DNA of 64,000 bases, taken from Microbulbifer variabilis. Lineage in GTDB: Bacteria > Pseudomonadota > Gammaproteobacteria > Pseudomonadales > Cellvibrionaceae. This document shows, piece by piece, positions 7,672-16,853 of the stretch. A program made the position numbers and the translations under genes. Location: the NCBI RefSeq assembly GCF_023716485.1, contig NZ_CP092418.1, forward strand, positions 2,835,001-2,899,000, in the 5' to 3' direction. The notes beneath the pieces were generated by a model. It did not search any database and had not been told where the DNA came from. It worked only from the letters and a program-made list of their open reading frames with translations. The stretch's first letter is position 1; each line of letters starts with the position of its first letter.

Positions 7672-8556
7672 TCAAGAATCCAAATGTGGGCTAAAAAACC
7701 AATCCTTTCCTGCATTCACCGCACTACTATAAGTGTTATTAATAGGGGCAGAAGCTTGAATGGAGAGGTCTCGGTAATTTAATCTAAATAGATTAGGATC
7801 AATGACTGCCTCTTGAACCTGAATACTTCCTGGGTTAATGACACCCAATTTAAATGCCTGGTTTAATTGATCTACTATTTCCTGCTTCCTAGAACCCGCT
7901 CGGCAACCAATCACAACTCTCTTGATAGCTTCCGGGGGAATTTGATAAAGCAAAATGCATGATTCATGATTGGGGTCACTCTCCTCACAGGATGCTAGGT
8001 TATGGAAATCAGCGTCTTCACGGCGCAAAAACATCCGATACTCTTCTTCATAACTCCACTCCTCTCCCTTAACCAGTAAAGATTTTATGCTAGATTGTCC
8101 TTGAGGAATCTTTGCACGCTGACTGGAATACGCAACGTCATGTATCCGCCCTAAAAGTTGATCCGTAGGTCTCACAACTTTTTTATAGGAATACCAATCT
8201 TGAAAAAATAGATGAGAAGAATCGAGCTCGATCATGAAGCCAGTATGATTCTCAGCATAGTGAGCCCACATCAAAAGATTTTGCTCACAGGACGCTAAAC
8301 ACAAGATCGCATATTCCGGATAAATTAAATTAGGTGATTCTGTAGCCGTCTGTAGATTTTGAATCAACTGCTGGAAAACACCCCCGTACTGAGCCTTCGG
8401 CTGCATCGACTGTGTGAGTTCCAGCATACTTTGGGCTGATGCCTGCCCTTCAAAGGGGTCATTAAACTGAGACGGCTGGGTAAATCTCAACTTTGGCTGC
8501 AAGAAAAACTCATACGATGCATTCCACGTCATATACTTATATAGAGAAACTGCCAC
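7672..8556 (-). CDS. DUF2971 family protein
   Basis: 294 residues with the DUF2971 hallmarks: an N-terminal LYKYM...PKLRFTQPSQFNDPFEG, a central ILCLASCEQNLLMWAHYAENHTGFMIELD, and a C-terminal RVVIGCRAGS. No signal peptide, so presumably cytoplasmic. The biochemical role of the family is not established to my knowledge; members are frequent on genomic islands and prophages. The start at 8556 is a GTG. It stands alone on the minus strand between HNH lipoprotein relics. Confidence 0.75.
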   Translation of the reverse strand: MAVSLYKYMTWNASYEFFLQPKLRFTQPSQFNDPFEGQASAQSMLELTQSMQPKAQYGGVFQQLIQNLQTATESPNLIYPEYAILCLASCEQNLLMWAHYAENHTGFMIELDSSHLFFQDWYSYKKVVRPTDQLLGRIHDVAYSSQRAKIPQGQSSIKSLLVKGEEWSYEEEYRMFLRREDADFHNLASCEESDPNHESCILLYQIPPEAIKRVVIGCRAGSRKQEIVDQLNQAFKLGVINPGSIQVQEAVIDPNLFRLNYRDLSIQASAPINNTYSSAVNAGKDWFFSPHLDS

Positions 8557-8693
8557 TCAGCTAAGTTCCTAATCTGCATAAACTAAACATTATCACCCAT
8601 AAATTAATCAATGCTGCAATTATTTTTTCTAAAGGAGAACCGAAATAACAAATTACAAACCCAATATATCTTGCCCTATGAAATTCAACCGAG

Positions 8694-9059
8694 CTATACC
8701 GCAGATTCAATCATATAGCTAACATCAAGCACCGCATCATTGAGATCGTCCATCCTGCGGCAGGTGGCGTCCTGCTCGAACACCTTGCCACCGAGCAAAT
8801 TCAGGGCAAAGACCATATTATTCTCATCGCGATAACCACCATCTCTGGCTTCGTGTTCGTTAATAGCAATGATTGCTGCTAAGTTTGGGGTTGCTGAATT
8901 TTGGACCAAAAGCTCATGACGGGTGCTCGGGCAATCGCCGTCAGAGTCGGACCACTTCGGTAGCCACTCATGGCGGTCATAGTTGCGCTCCCCTTTAGCT
9001 TCGACTTCAAGGCAGCCAGCCAGGGCGGTAGATGGGAGAATAGGCAGTAAAAGGCGCAT
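8694..9059 (-). CDS. Chimeric lipoprotein: HNH-lipoprotein N-terminus fused to a phage virion protein segment
   Basis: From the ATG at 9059 (GGAGGG ribosome site) residues 1-50 are the HNH-lipoprotein start: signal, lipobox LAGC, then YDRHEWLPKWSDSDGDC and STRHELLVQ. Immediately after, residues about 58-115 (INEHEARDGGYRDE, LLGGKVFEQDAT, DDLNDAV) match the middle of the podovirus-type virion protein at 14473-15024. The HNH core is completely absent. It is either debris of an illegitimate recombination that happens to stay open for about 121 codons, or a new short lipoprotein. The translation signals are intact. Confidence 0.6.
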   Translation of the reverse strand: MRLLLPILPSTALAGCLEVEAKGERNYDRHEWLPKWSDSDGDCPSTRHELLVQNSATPNLAAIIAINEHEARDGGYRDENNMVFALNLLGGKVFEQDATCRRMDDLNDAVLDVSYMIESAV

Positions 9060-9161
9060 GACGATCCCTCCATTGTTCTGAGGGATCGTACATGAGATAA
9101 AATATTGGAACAAACACAGCTTATTTCGAGCGGTACACTCTATTATTCAAGCGTCTCTAGC

Positions 9162-9710
9162 CTACTTCAACCCAAAAGCCGTAACGACTAGCACGATAGC
9201 AACACCAATTACCACCCTGCCCCACCATGTGTCATGCCAAGGCGGATCATCATTCGTTGCATTCCTAACCATAATATCAATGGTGGAATTTTCTTTTAAA
9301 GTCTCCAGACCTGCTTCCTCACGCATCTCACGCAGAGCAATTTCCTTTTCGATTTGGTCTTTGAGCTCATAAAATTTCTGCTTCAAAATACGGTGGTCAA
9401 GTATAAATAACGCACACACACCAAAAATGACAAAAGGAGGAATAATCACTTTATAAAAAGCTAGAATATCTCTACCTTCGAATGGTATTGCCGGTATTAT
9501 TTGCCAAAGTCGATTTATCGGCCTTGTTTCCGCGATAAGCCAACTAGTCCACATGTGTATGTTACGAGCGAAAGTGAAAAGACTGCCTTCAGTCCAAAAA
9601 TAAATACCTTTAATTGCAATCATGCAAAAATAGATCACAACAAAGAAACCTATTACATACGAAAATATTGATCGTCTTTTGGCTTTTAAAATCTTATCAG
9701 TAAACTTCAA
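9162..9710 (-). CDS. Membrane protein with three predicted transmembrane segments
   Basis: A TTG at 9710 preceded by AAGGAGG is the best start, because the region upstream runs into a C9 tract. The 182-residue product has hydrophobic segments at about 18-38 (YVIGFFVVIYFCMIAI), 88-107 (VIIPPFVIFGVCALFIL) and at the C-terminus (VVIGVAIVLVVTAFGL), with a charged helical stretch (ELKDQIEKEIALREMREE) between the second and third. No family recognised. Function unknown. Confidence 0.5.
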   Translation of the reverse strand: MKFTDKILKAKRRSIFSYVIGFFVVIYFCMIAIKGIYFWTEGSLFTFARNIHMWTSWLIAETRPINRLWQIIPAIPFEGRDILAFYKVIIPPFVIFGVCALFILDHRILKQKFYELKDQIEKEIALREMREEAGLETLKENSTIDIMVRNATNDDPPWHDTWWGRVVIGVAIVLVVTAFGLK

Positions 9711-10290
9711 ATCAGCCTCCTTGGGGGGGGGTAGATAAATATACAGTACAGTTAGCAAGCACCACTTATATACCACCAAACCTCGAAACCCTAAAAGGAA
9801 AAATTACTAAAAAGTTAAAAAATTACAACTTTTTATTAAACTGGCATATCTTTCAACCTGTCAACACCTAACAGCTTTTAACTCTTGAAGTTAAAAGTAA
9901 ATTTTACATCGTCCTTCCAGAAGGTTTATAAATCTACTCTACCTGATGATTTCATCCAAACTATTTCTATCTAGCTAGTTTTGACCCCAAAGCATGCACC
10001 AACAATTTTGCAGATTCTGTTAGCAAACAATTCTATAACTGCGGGTATATACCATATAGCCTGCGGCCACTTATCAATGGCCAAGCGATTTGCCATCTCT
10101 ACAACCAACACGGACTATTATCATTATCAGCATACACCGGCACGGGACTGTTGAACGTCTCTGGATGGAGTTTGCCAGCCATACTCTGACAGTTTCAAAA
10201 CGGAGAGGTGTTTACCCGTATCGTTGGTGCGTATTCGCCTCGAAACAGCCTGGTAGAGCATCAGGCGGGTTAACTGACACTGGGGGGGAG
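9711..10290. other. Gene-free stretch with a possible HNH-lipoprotein relic
   Basis: 580 bp without a convincing gene. On the minus strand, about 10225-10275, a segment reading CAGGCTGTTTCGAGGC followed by an ACCAACGA block resembles codons 13-25 of the HNH lipoprotein gene ending at 7521, which would make it another 5' relic of that family. The plus-strand ORF at 10090-10341 is its antisense and I do not accept it as a gene. Confidence 0.4.
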
Positions 10291-12474
10291 TTATTTAATA
10301 GCCAAGACACCCTGATTGCGAGGCTCGTCATCCTCACTTAGCAGTAGCGCCGGTGATACTCCTGAGGGCGCCGGGGCGCCACCTAGTAATGCACCAAGTA
10401 AAGTAGCAGTGTCGCTGGACACGGTGAAATCACCTTCAGCCAAGCCGTTTTTTCTCAGGTCTCGCCAACGGCGGCTCTTGCTCACACTCTCGGCACCCTC
10501 GCGCATAAACGGCAGCCACTGGGTAATGATGCCTACCCGGTCAATCAGTGCACTCATCGGTCCGGCTAGATGGTACGCAGAGCCCGAAAAGTTCTTCTTG
10601 CGCACATCCTCCTGTAGTTTGCGCAGCTCGCCGGAAAACTTATTCCATCTACCCACCTCAGACTCATCGAACAAGGCCCGCAGATTGCTCTCATTGTTCT
10701 TGAGCTGGTCGGAGAGTCGATTGATATAGCTGCCCCTGGATAGCTGCAGGCTGCCATCCTCGGCCACCTTAAAAGCGGGGCCGAAAATATTCATAAAAGC
10801 GGACTGCCGCAGGGCTCCGAATTCCGGAGAGTCTTCACCGAATAGCCGCTTGAAGTCCTCAACGATGGCCGCTCCCTGCTTCTTGCCTGTGCCACCGATT
10901 ATCTTGTTGACCACTTTCTCTGGAGTGCTTCGCCCGTTCACAACATCATTGACAATGCGAGTGCGAGCTGTGGGCTTACCATCCTTGTGAGTGCCTTTGA
11001 CTATCTGCATGTACTCGCGATTAAGGCGGCGAGCTTCTTTAAGGGCGTCCAGCTGCTCGGGCGAGCCGAAAAACTTCCCATTCTCCACGGCCTCATCAAG
11101 CCAGCTGCCATATTGCCGACGCACTTGCCCAAGTAGTGCTTGGTCGGCAGAGCCGGGGGCGGAGGCCCGCTCAGCAGCAGAAATTCGACGGCGCAGGCTT
11201 TCGAAGTTATCCAAACTTTCCATCTTGTTGGTCGCGATTGTAAGGGCGCCCGGTAAACCGGAAGACTTTTCACCTCGCAGCGCTGCATGAAGCTTCTCAA
11301 ACAACCCATATGCGTTGGGCGTCTCGGTCTTGCTGGCAAGTTTGATATCGCCATCAAATCCGCGATAGGCCGCTCCCAGCCCCTCTTGCATAACCGAGCC
11401 CTCGGCCATCATAGGGCCACGTTCTTTGGCAATATCGTCCACTCTGGTGTACGCGTCGGTTTTAGCCTGCTTGGCATTCTCTACCTTTGACAAAATGCCG
11501 TCATAGAGCATCCCCGCATTACTTGCGAGTGAGCTAGCCCCTTCAGTCGGCCCCAGGTCATCCATCTGATACGGCACCACCTTGCCCAGCTGGCGCTCGC
11601 GGAAATCAGTGAAACGATTAACTGTCTGCTCTGCATCGCTTCCGTAAACGCCGGCCGCAGCCTCATTCTGTTTGCGCCATAGGTCAAAGTTGCCAGTTTC
11701 AATCCCCTGCTGCTCGGCGCGGGTTTTTGGTACCCAATCCTCTGGCATATCGACATTTTCAAGGACTCCCACCAGAGCATCACTGGAGAAGTCAGCACCC
11801 TCATTCAGTTCTTCAACTACCCTTAAGACTGCCTCCTCCGACATCTGATGCGAGTCCACACCAAGTCGCGTCAGTTCCGTTTTTACATTCTCTGGCGTGG
11901 CCCTTTTTGCTTGGGTAGCGCCTTTACCGAGGCCAACGCCCAGCAGCTCCAAAATTGCCGTTGGTACAGAGGCGGCACCGGCAGCCAATGCTGGACTTCC
12001 TGTAGCGTTATAGGTCGCATCACCCAGGCTCTTTTCGGCATATTCCATAGCCCGGCCGGCAGGTTCGATAAAGTCAGAGAGAGTGTTTAGCTTGTCCCTA
12101 CCTTCATCGGTGCGCGGCTCATAGGTGAGGAAGTCACGAGTCGCCTCCACTGCTTGGGCACCAGCTCCCGGCTCGGCCCAGGGGTTTAACGATTGGGCAA
12201 TGCCCGCAAGCCCGGAAATAGGCTCGGCCAGAACGGATGACCCCACCGCGCCCAACACTTCAAATTCTCCAACGGAATTGTCCACAAACCGCTCAAAAGA
12301 CCCTGGCTGGTTAATGCCCGCAGGGTCCGGCAGTGTGTAGCCAATCTTGCCGGCGAACTCCCCGAACTCCATATCACTGTAATATGACTGGTGCAGGCTG
12401 CGCGCCAAAGCTTCATCGCTCATATCTGAATATTCAGGATATTGCTTACGTATTTCCGCGATAGTTAAAGCCAT
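10291..12474 (-). CDS. Podovirus-type internal virion / DNA-ejection protein
   Basis: 727 residues. The start (IAEIRKQYPEYSDMSDEALARSLHQSYYSDM.F) is a pattern I associate with large ejection proteins of P22-like and marine podophages. A glycine/alanine-rich hydrophobic region (about 100-180) and long helical regions follow, as expected for a protein that travels through the cell envelope with the DNA. It is the last of a minus-strand series of virion genes and begins right after the stop of the preceding gene. The frame is whole, unlike its neighbours. Comparison with P22 gp16 is by position and style only. Confidence 0.6.
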   Translation of the reverse strand: MALTIAEIRKQYPEYSDMSDEALARSLHQSYYSDMEFGEFAGKIGYTLPDPAGINQPGSFERFVDNSVGEFEVLGAVGSSVLAEPISGLAGIAQSLNPWAEPGAGAQAVEATRDFLTYEPRTDEGRDKLNTLSDFIEPAGRAMEYAEKSLGDATYNATGSPALAAGAASVPTAILELLGVGLGKGATQAKRATPENVKTELTRLGVDSHQMSEEAVLRVVEELNEGADFSSDALVGVLENVDMPEDWVPKTRAEQQGIETGNFDLWRKQNEAAAGVYGSDAEQTVNRFTDFRERQLGKVVPYQMDDLGPTEGASSLASNAGMLYDGILSKVENAKQAKTDAYTRVDDIAKERGPMMAEGSVMQEGLGAAYRGFDGDIKLASKTETPNAYGLFEKLHAALRGEKSSGLPGALTIATNKMESLDNFESLRRRISAAERASAPGSADQALLGQVRRQYGSWLDEAVENGKFFGSPEQLDALKEARRLNREYMQIVKGTHKDGKPTARTRIVNDVVNGRSTPEKVVNKIIGGTGKKQGAAIVEDFKRLFGEDSPEFGALRQSAFMNIFGPAFKVAEDGSLQLSRGSYINRLSDQLKNNESNLRALFDESEVGRWNKFSGELRKLQEDVRKKNFSGSAYHLAGPMSALIDRVGIITQWLPFMREGAESVSKSRRWRDLRKNGLAEGDFTVSSDTATLLGALLGGAPAPSGVSPALLLSEDDEPRNQGVLAIK

Positions 12475-13503
12475 TTATCGAATCTCCAATGGGTCTTTAT
12501 TTGTGTTGGCGGCGTCAGCTACCGCCTCGGGGCCATCGCGCTCAATATCTTCGAAGTCGATACCAAGTTTCGCCCGAACAATTCGGTCAACCATTTCGAG
12601 TTTTGCCTTGCGGGCTTCTGGGTGGTCCTTCCGAGTTGGAATCATCTTTAGCAGTAGCTCTTGGTCTTTATCAGTGAAAACACCTTCACCAGCCTCACGG
12701 AATAGAGATTTGAGAATTGGGGCCATGGCCGATACTGCACCATCAGCCGTTTGCGCCCCTGAGGTCAATGCCGGGAGTGAACCTGCAAACGGATTGGTGG
12801 TAGTTCCATCCATTCCCTTAGACAGACCTTCCATTCCAGCCTGATACGCCTTGTAAGTTTTGGCGTTAAGCGCTGCAGTTTTTTCTGCCTCAGAATTATT
12901 CTTTAAATCAATCTCGCCTTTCTTGTTCTTTATGCGCTGGTCATAAATCTTCTGAAGCTGCTCATCAGAGAGGAGCTCTACGGGCGTGCTTCCGCCAGTT
13001 GTCGTCAGGAGCTGGTCACCGACCTTATGTACTTTGGGGTCAAATCGAACACCTAAGTCACGCACCTCGGTAGAGCCGTCAGGATTCTTAACCGCAATCC
13101 CATAATTACCATTAGCGAGCGCCAAAGGAGAGCCAACAGTCTCAGGAGTGGCCATTCCTTTCTGTTCTATCATTGCTCTCTTGAGATTTATTTCATCAAT
13201 CCCAGAATTGAGCTTGGCGCCATGATTTTGCAGCGCTGTTAGTTGGTTGTTGTAACCGCGATAAGCCTACGACGGGTCGCCACCGTTAAGGCCCACACCT
13301 GCAGCGGTTAGCATGCGTCCAATCCGGGCCCACTTATTGCCCTTCAGCTTTTCCACTTCACTCTGGTTTTCAATTAGCTGCTGTTCGTATCGATCGATGG
13401 TGCTGGCAAAAGGGTTTGAGGAGTCGAAGGTGGGGGATTGTTGGGGTTCTATGAAATTCTGGTCGAGCGCCCCGATAGGCTCGCCCATGCTGAGTATTAG
13501 CAT
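12475..13503 (-). pseudogene. Podovirus-type internal virion protein, broken by an amber codon
   Basis: Two open stretches (13267-13503 and 12475-13173) lie in the same frame and are separated only by a TAG (after GLNGGDPS); the sequence between continues smoothly (AYRGYNNQLTALQNHGAK). The ancestral protein was about 342 residues, with a coiled-coil region (IDRYEQQLIENQSEVEKLK) near the start. Its place between the 13536 and 10291 genes fits a second ejection protein. The downstream piece might be re-initiated at the ATG at 13173. Confidence 0.65.
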
Positions 13504-13535
13504 TTCTCTATCCTGTTGAATTTCAGTTGTGCGCT

Positions 13536-14462
13536 TTATCCCATGCCCTGCATGATTCCACCGATGCCGGCCAGAATTCCCCCGGCTCCGTTGCTGCCTC
13601 CCGCCTGGGTAGATTCATTGAGAACAATTGGAGAGCCAATCGAGCCCTGATAAAGCTGCAGTTTTTGCCAGGGTGCCATGGCTACCTGCTGCATATAGTT
13701 TTGCATCGTGTTTCCGCCCTGCCCCATCATGCTCACACCGCCCGCGCCCATGTTGTAGGCGTTGCCGAATCCGGTATTAAAGAGATTGCCAGCGGTGCCG
13801 AAGTTATTACTGGCCAGGGATGTGTTGAGATTATTGGTTGCCAGCTGAGCACCCTGATTTGCACTTGATTGGCCGGCCGCGACCTGCACGGCTTGGTTAT
13901 GGGCATTGGAGCGTATACCTGCAGCAACATCTGCGGCCCTGTCGTCTGCGCCGCGCATGGCAATACCTTCAGCAACCCCTCGGCGCGTCGAGCCAGCATT
14001 GCCCGTAGAAACCGCCCCAGAGGCGATGCCCGGCAACTGGTTTTCGCTGAGGTTGCGGTATATGTCGCGAGTGCTGGCTGTAATTTGCGAATTTAAAACA
14101 TCGTTATTAACCAGGGAGTTCACGGTGTTCATATCAACACCGTTTTGCATTGGGGCCTGGTAGCCGCCCCCGCTCATTACTTGAGTCAAATAATCTTGCA
14201 TCACATTGGCGGTATTGCCGAAGCCGTTGGCCGCACCAGATACTTGGTTGGCATAACCATTGGCGGTGTTGCCAAACCCCATTGCAGCCTGGATGTATTG
14301 CTGCATTTCCGGGGTCAAGTCGGCGACTGGTGATTGACCAGAGTTATAGAGCCGCTGCCCTTCCCCCCAGATATCATTCAGGTAGCCTTTCTGGTCCTCA
14401 TCCAGAAAACTCTGGCTTTTGGATTCGCCGCCACCACCCATAAGACCGTCTAAAAATCCCAT
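13536..14462 (-). CDS. Podovirus-type virion protein, Gly/Asn/Ala/Gln-rich
   Basis: 308 residues with a GLMGGGGES start and low-complexity repeats such as GFGNTANGYANQVSGAANGFGNTAN. I associate this composition with small internal virion/ejection proteins of podophages. An RNA-like or enzymatic motif is absent. It lies 10 bp downstream of the gene at 14473-15024. Frame intact. Confidence 0.55.
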   Translation of the reverse strand: MGFLDGLMGGGGESKSQSFLDEDQKGYLNDIWGEGQRLYNSGQSPVADLTPEMQQYIQAAMGFGNTANGYANQVSGAANGFGNTANVMQDYLTQVMSGGGYQAPMQNGVDMNTVNSLVNNDVLNSQITASTRDIYRNLSENQLPGIASGAVSTGNAGSTRRGVAEGIAMRGADDRAADVAAGIRSNAHNQAVQVAAGQSSANQGAQLATNNLNTSLASNNFGTAGNLFNTGFGNAYNMGAGGVSMMGQGGNTMQNYMQQVAMAPWQKLQLYQGSIGSPIVLNESTQAGGSNGAGGILAGIGGIMQGMG

Positions 14463-14472
14463 GTTTCACCTG

Positions 14473-15024
14473 TTAAAAGAGGCTGAGAATGCCTTTAATT
14501 AATGGGTCTTCTTTCAATCCATCTTCAAACGCTTTGCCAGCGTTAGAGAAATCCAGAGAACCGATATTTGCCATTGACTCGACCATGCTGCCGGAACCCG
14601 GCACTGCATCATTGAGGTCGTCTTTCCAGCGGTAGGTGGCGTCCTGCTCGAACACCTTGCCGCCGAGTAAGTCCAGGGCGTAGCTCTTGTCATCCTCATC
14701 GCGATAGCCGCCATCACGGGCTTCGTGTTCATTTGCCGCAATGAGTACGGCCAGGGCAGCCCATGGACCAGCCGAAGCTATCCAGCTGGAGCCCCCTGCG
14801 GCACCACTGCCCGCGCCAGTGCTGGCGGTACCGCCTGCCGTGCTACCTGCACCAGATGCGCTACCGCCTGCGAATTTGTTGTACCAGCTCATGGCCTGCA
14901 TTGGGTTAATGCTGGATTGCTGCTGAGCTTGTGTTTGTTGAATTAGAGAGGGTGCCGGGTTGTACTGGGTTTCCCAGTCGGGCATGTAGGGGTTGTATCC
15001 GTAGTTCATGTCTTTTAAATCCAT
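14473..15024 (-). CDS. Podovirus-type virion protein, donor of the chimera at 8694
   Basis: About 183 residues from the ATG at 15024 (MDLKDMNYGYNPYMPDWE). It has a Gln-rich N-terminus, an Ala/Gly/Ser-rich central part (GAGSTAGGTASTGAGSG) and a distinctive block INEHEARDGGYRDE-like ... LLGGKVFEQDAT ... DDLNDAV. That block also occurs, slightly diverged, in the chimeric lipoprotein gene at 8694-9059. Probably part of the internal virion set with the three genes downstream. No enzymatic motif. Confidence 0.55.
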   Translation of the reverse strand: MDLKDMNYGYNPYMPDWETQYNPAPSLIQQTQAQQQSSINPMQAMSWYNKFAGGSASGAGSTAGGTASTGAGSGAAGGSSWIASAGPWAALAVLIAANEHEARDGGYRDEDDKSYALDLLGGKVFEQDATYRWKDDLNDAVPGSGSMVESMANIGSLDFSNAGKAFEDGLKEDPLIKGILSLF

Positions 15025-15095
15025 TGAAAGCTCTACAACCAAATTAGAAGCTCAGATAAAATCCTGTAAGTCTCAGCGTAAAATCGGGAATATCT

Positions 15096-15778
15096 ATGTA
15101 CGTGTCAACCTTGCAAGGAATCCTCTTTTCTTTAGTCATTTTTATCTTAGGTCTATTTGTTTATAGGTTTTTAACTCCTTACCTCACTCAAAAAGGTAAG
15201 AACCTGGCAACTAAGGAGGACATAAAGGAAATCAAAACGATTCAGGAGTGAGTTGGCCTTGAGCATTCGCAAAAGCTGGAAGAGTTTAAATATACACACA
15301 CAAGAGAATTAGAGAAGCTGAAGCAAGAGCACACGAAAGAGCTTGAAGAAATAAAAAATCAAAACTCGCTACTCTTAGAAAAATTTAAAAATCATAACTC
15401 TCTAAGACTTGCTGCAGCAGATAAGCGGCTTGAAATTCATGCAGAGGCCTGCCGTCATTTATATGAAATAGTCATAGACTTAGAAGACAAAACTTCTAAG
15501 AATCACGATCTAGCGGTCGATTTATCAATTTTTATTTGGAGCAACATCATCTATTTCGATGGAAAAATACATAGCCAATTAATTGACACATCTTTAATTC
15601 TAGTCAATGTATTTCATTACAAATGAAAAAGATAAGTATTAAACAATATGAAGAACTGCTCAAACAGGCTAAGGTATCAATCGGAGAGAGTTATTCGTCA
15701 ATTCTAGTTTCTGTGGAGTTACCTCCAATGAAAATCATCGATCCTTCGAAAAATATAGTTAAAGCGGAACCCTCCTAA
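15096..15778 (+). pseudogene. Membrane-anchored coiled-coil protein, broken
   Basis: An ATG at 15096 opens a protein with an N-terminal membrane segment (GILFSLVIFILGLFVYRFL) followed by a long charged coiled coil. A TGA at 15249-15251 interrupts it, but the same frame continues through the coiled coil (KLEEFKYTHTRELEKLKQEH...) to 15626. The likely C-terminal end (IKQYEELLKQ ... VELPPMKIIDP) follows in another frame to about 15778. It is on the plus strand, opposite to the virion genes, and looks like a decayed cargo gene. Family not known. Confidence 0.6.
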
Positions 15779-15872
15779 CATTTCCAACCAAGAATCCCCG
15801 TTCATCCACTCGGAATCGCCATAGCCGCAATAGAGCTATGAACGGCTAGGCGATTCGATGGCAAAAGCCCTT

Positions 15873-16268
15873 CTACCCCTCTGGCAAGTCCCACTTAACA
15901 GACTTGGTCGCACCAATAACTTCTATACCTTTTTCTCCCATATAGTTTTTAAGGTTTAATTTAAGTGGAAATCTATTCATTTTTTTAGGGGGAGGACCAT
16001 TCAAGCGTTTTCCTAATACTAAAATCTCATAATAAATCGGATTCGTTGGATATTGTCTTAGATCAAGTGAAGGCGCTATATCAGGGTCGTTTTTCCCCAT
16101 TACAGTTAGCACGTATTCCCCGGTAAGGTCCTTAGCCACCTTGATTTTAGTGAAATCAATTAATTCTTGTTCCTCAGATTTATGTTCTGATTGGGCGATA
16201 GACTGACCAGCTTTACCAAACTTTTTAGGCGAAATATCCTCGCCACCTCTTGCCCTCACCATAAGCAC
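15873..16268 (-). CDS. Hypothetical protein
   Basis: 131 residues, basic, soluble, without signal peptide or membrane segment. It contains a GKRLNGPPPKK stretch. No family recognised, and it is not clear whether it is an original podovirus gene or cargo. The true start may be a later ATG than 16268, because the first residues are unremarkable. Confidence 0.45.
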   Translation of the reverse strand: MLMVRARGGEDISPKKFGKAGQSIAQSEHKSEEQELIDFTKIKVAKDLTGEYVLTVMGKNDPDIAPSLDLRQYPTNPIYYEILVLGKRLNGPPPKKMNRFPLKLNLKNYMGEKGIEVIGATKSVKWDLPEG

Positions 16269-16598
16269 CTCATGAATATAAAGGATTCCAGCTCAATCTT
16301 ATGGGGCCAAGTCCTAGCAAGAGTCTAATGACCCCAAATATATGTCACGATTTCAGGCTAGACCAATTTGGCAGCGGCCTCCTCTCAAGAGGTAAATTTG
16401 CGCCAATGCTCTAATGGTGCGGCTATAATTAATCCCCACCTATTTAAGGCGATACCCAGGCAGTCTCTGAGAAGCTACTTATTCCTCAATCACCACACGC
16501 GGATTTAGCATGCGCTGGGTGCACTCCATACGCCAGGCTCCCTTATTGACCTTCGTGTTCTCAACACTCTTGGGCAACAGGTTTGATTCTCTCTAACC
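16269..16598. other. Gene-free stretch with decayed coding sequence
   Basis: 330 bp with no whole gene. On the minus strand, about 16495-16590, a short frame reads ESNLLPKSVENTKVNKGAWRM and ends ...RVVIEE-stop. This looks like the end of a lost gene downstream of the small virion gene at 16599-16853. Confidence 0.35.
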
Positions 16599-16853
16599 TC
16601 ACAGCGCTTGCACCTGCACCCAGGAGGTGCCCTCCCAGATATCCAGATATACAAACCCTTCCCCTGTCCAGGGTCCCAGTCCGTGCCGTCGGCAGTCACC
16701 AGCAGGCCCGGCTGCGGGCGTCGCGGCGGCTCGCGATAGAGCGGTGCCAGCGCCTCCAGGTCGGTAAAGGAGCGCTGTATCTTGCTCCGCCTGTAAATAC
16801 CGCCACAGCTCCTCAAGGTTTCTCGGCTGCGCCGGTCCCGGTATGTAACTCAT
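16599..16853 (-). pseudogene. Small podovirus protein scrambled by two compensating frameshifts
   Basis: The frame is open from an ATG at 16853 (overlapping the stop of the upstream gene as ATGA) to 16599. Its start (SYIPGPAQPRNLEELWRYLQAE) and end (YLDIWEGTSWVQVQ) are protein-like, whereas the middle is Ala/Gly/Arg-rich. The middle reads sensibly in the neighbouring frame (IQRSFTDLEALAPLYREPP, GLLVTADGTDWDPGQGKGLY), which matches a common small phage tail-region protein with an ADGT.W.PG.G.G motif. One indel near 16785 and a second near 16665 have therefore shifted and restored the frame. Confidence 0.55.

Noticed and set aside
10090..10341. Plus-strand 83-residue ORF
   Set aside because: No ribosome site, it overlaps the end of the virion gene, and its minus strand resembles an HNH-lipoprotein relic.
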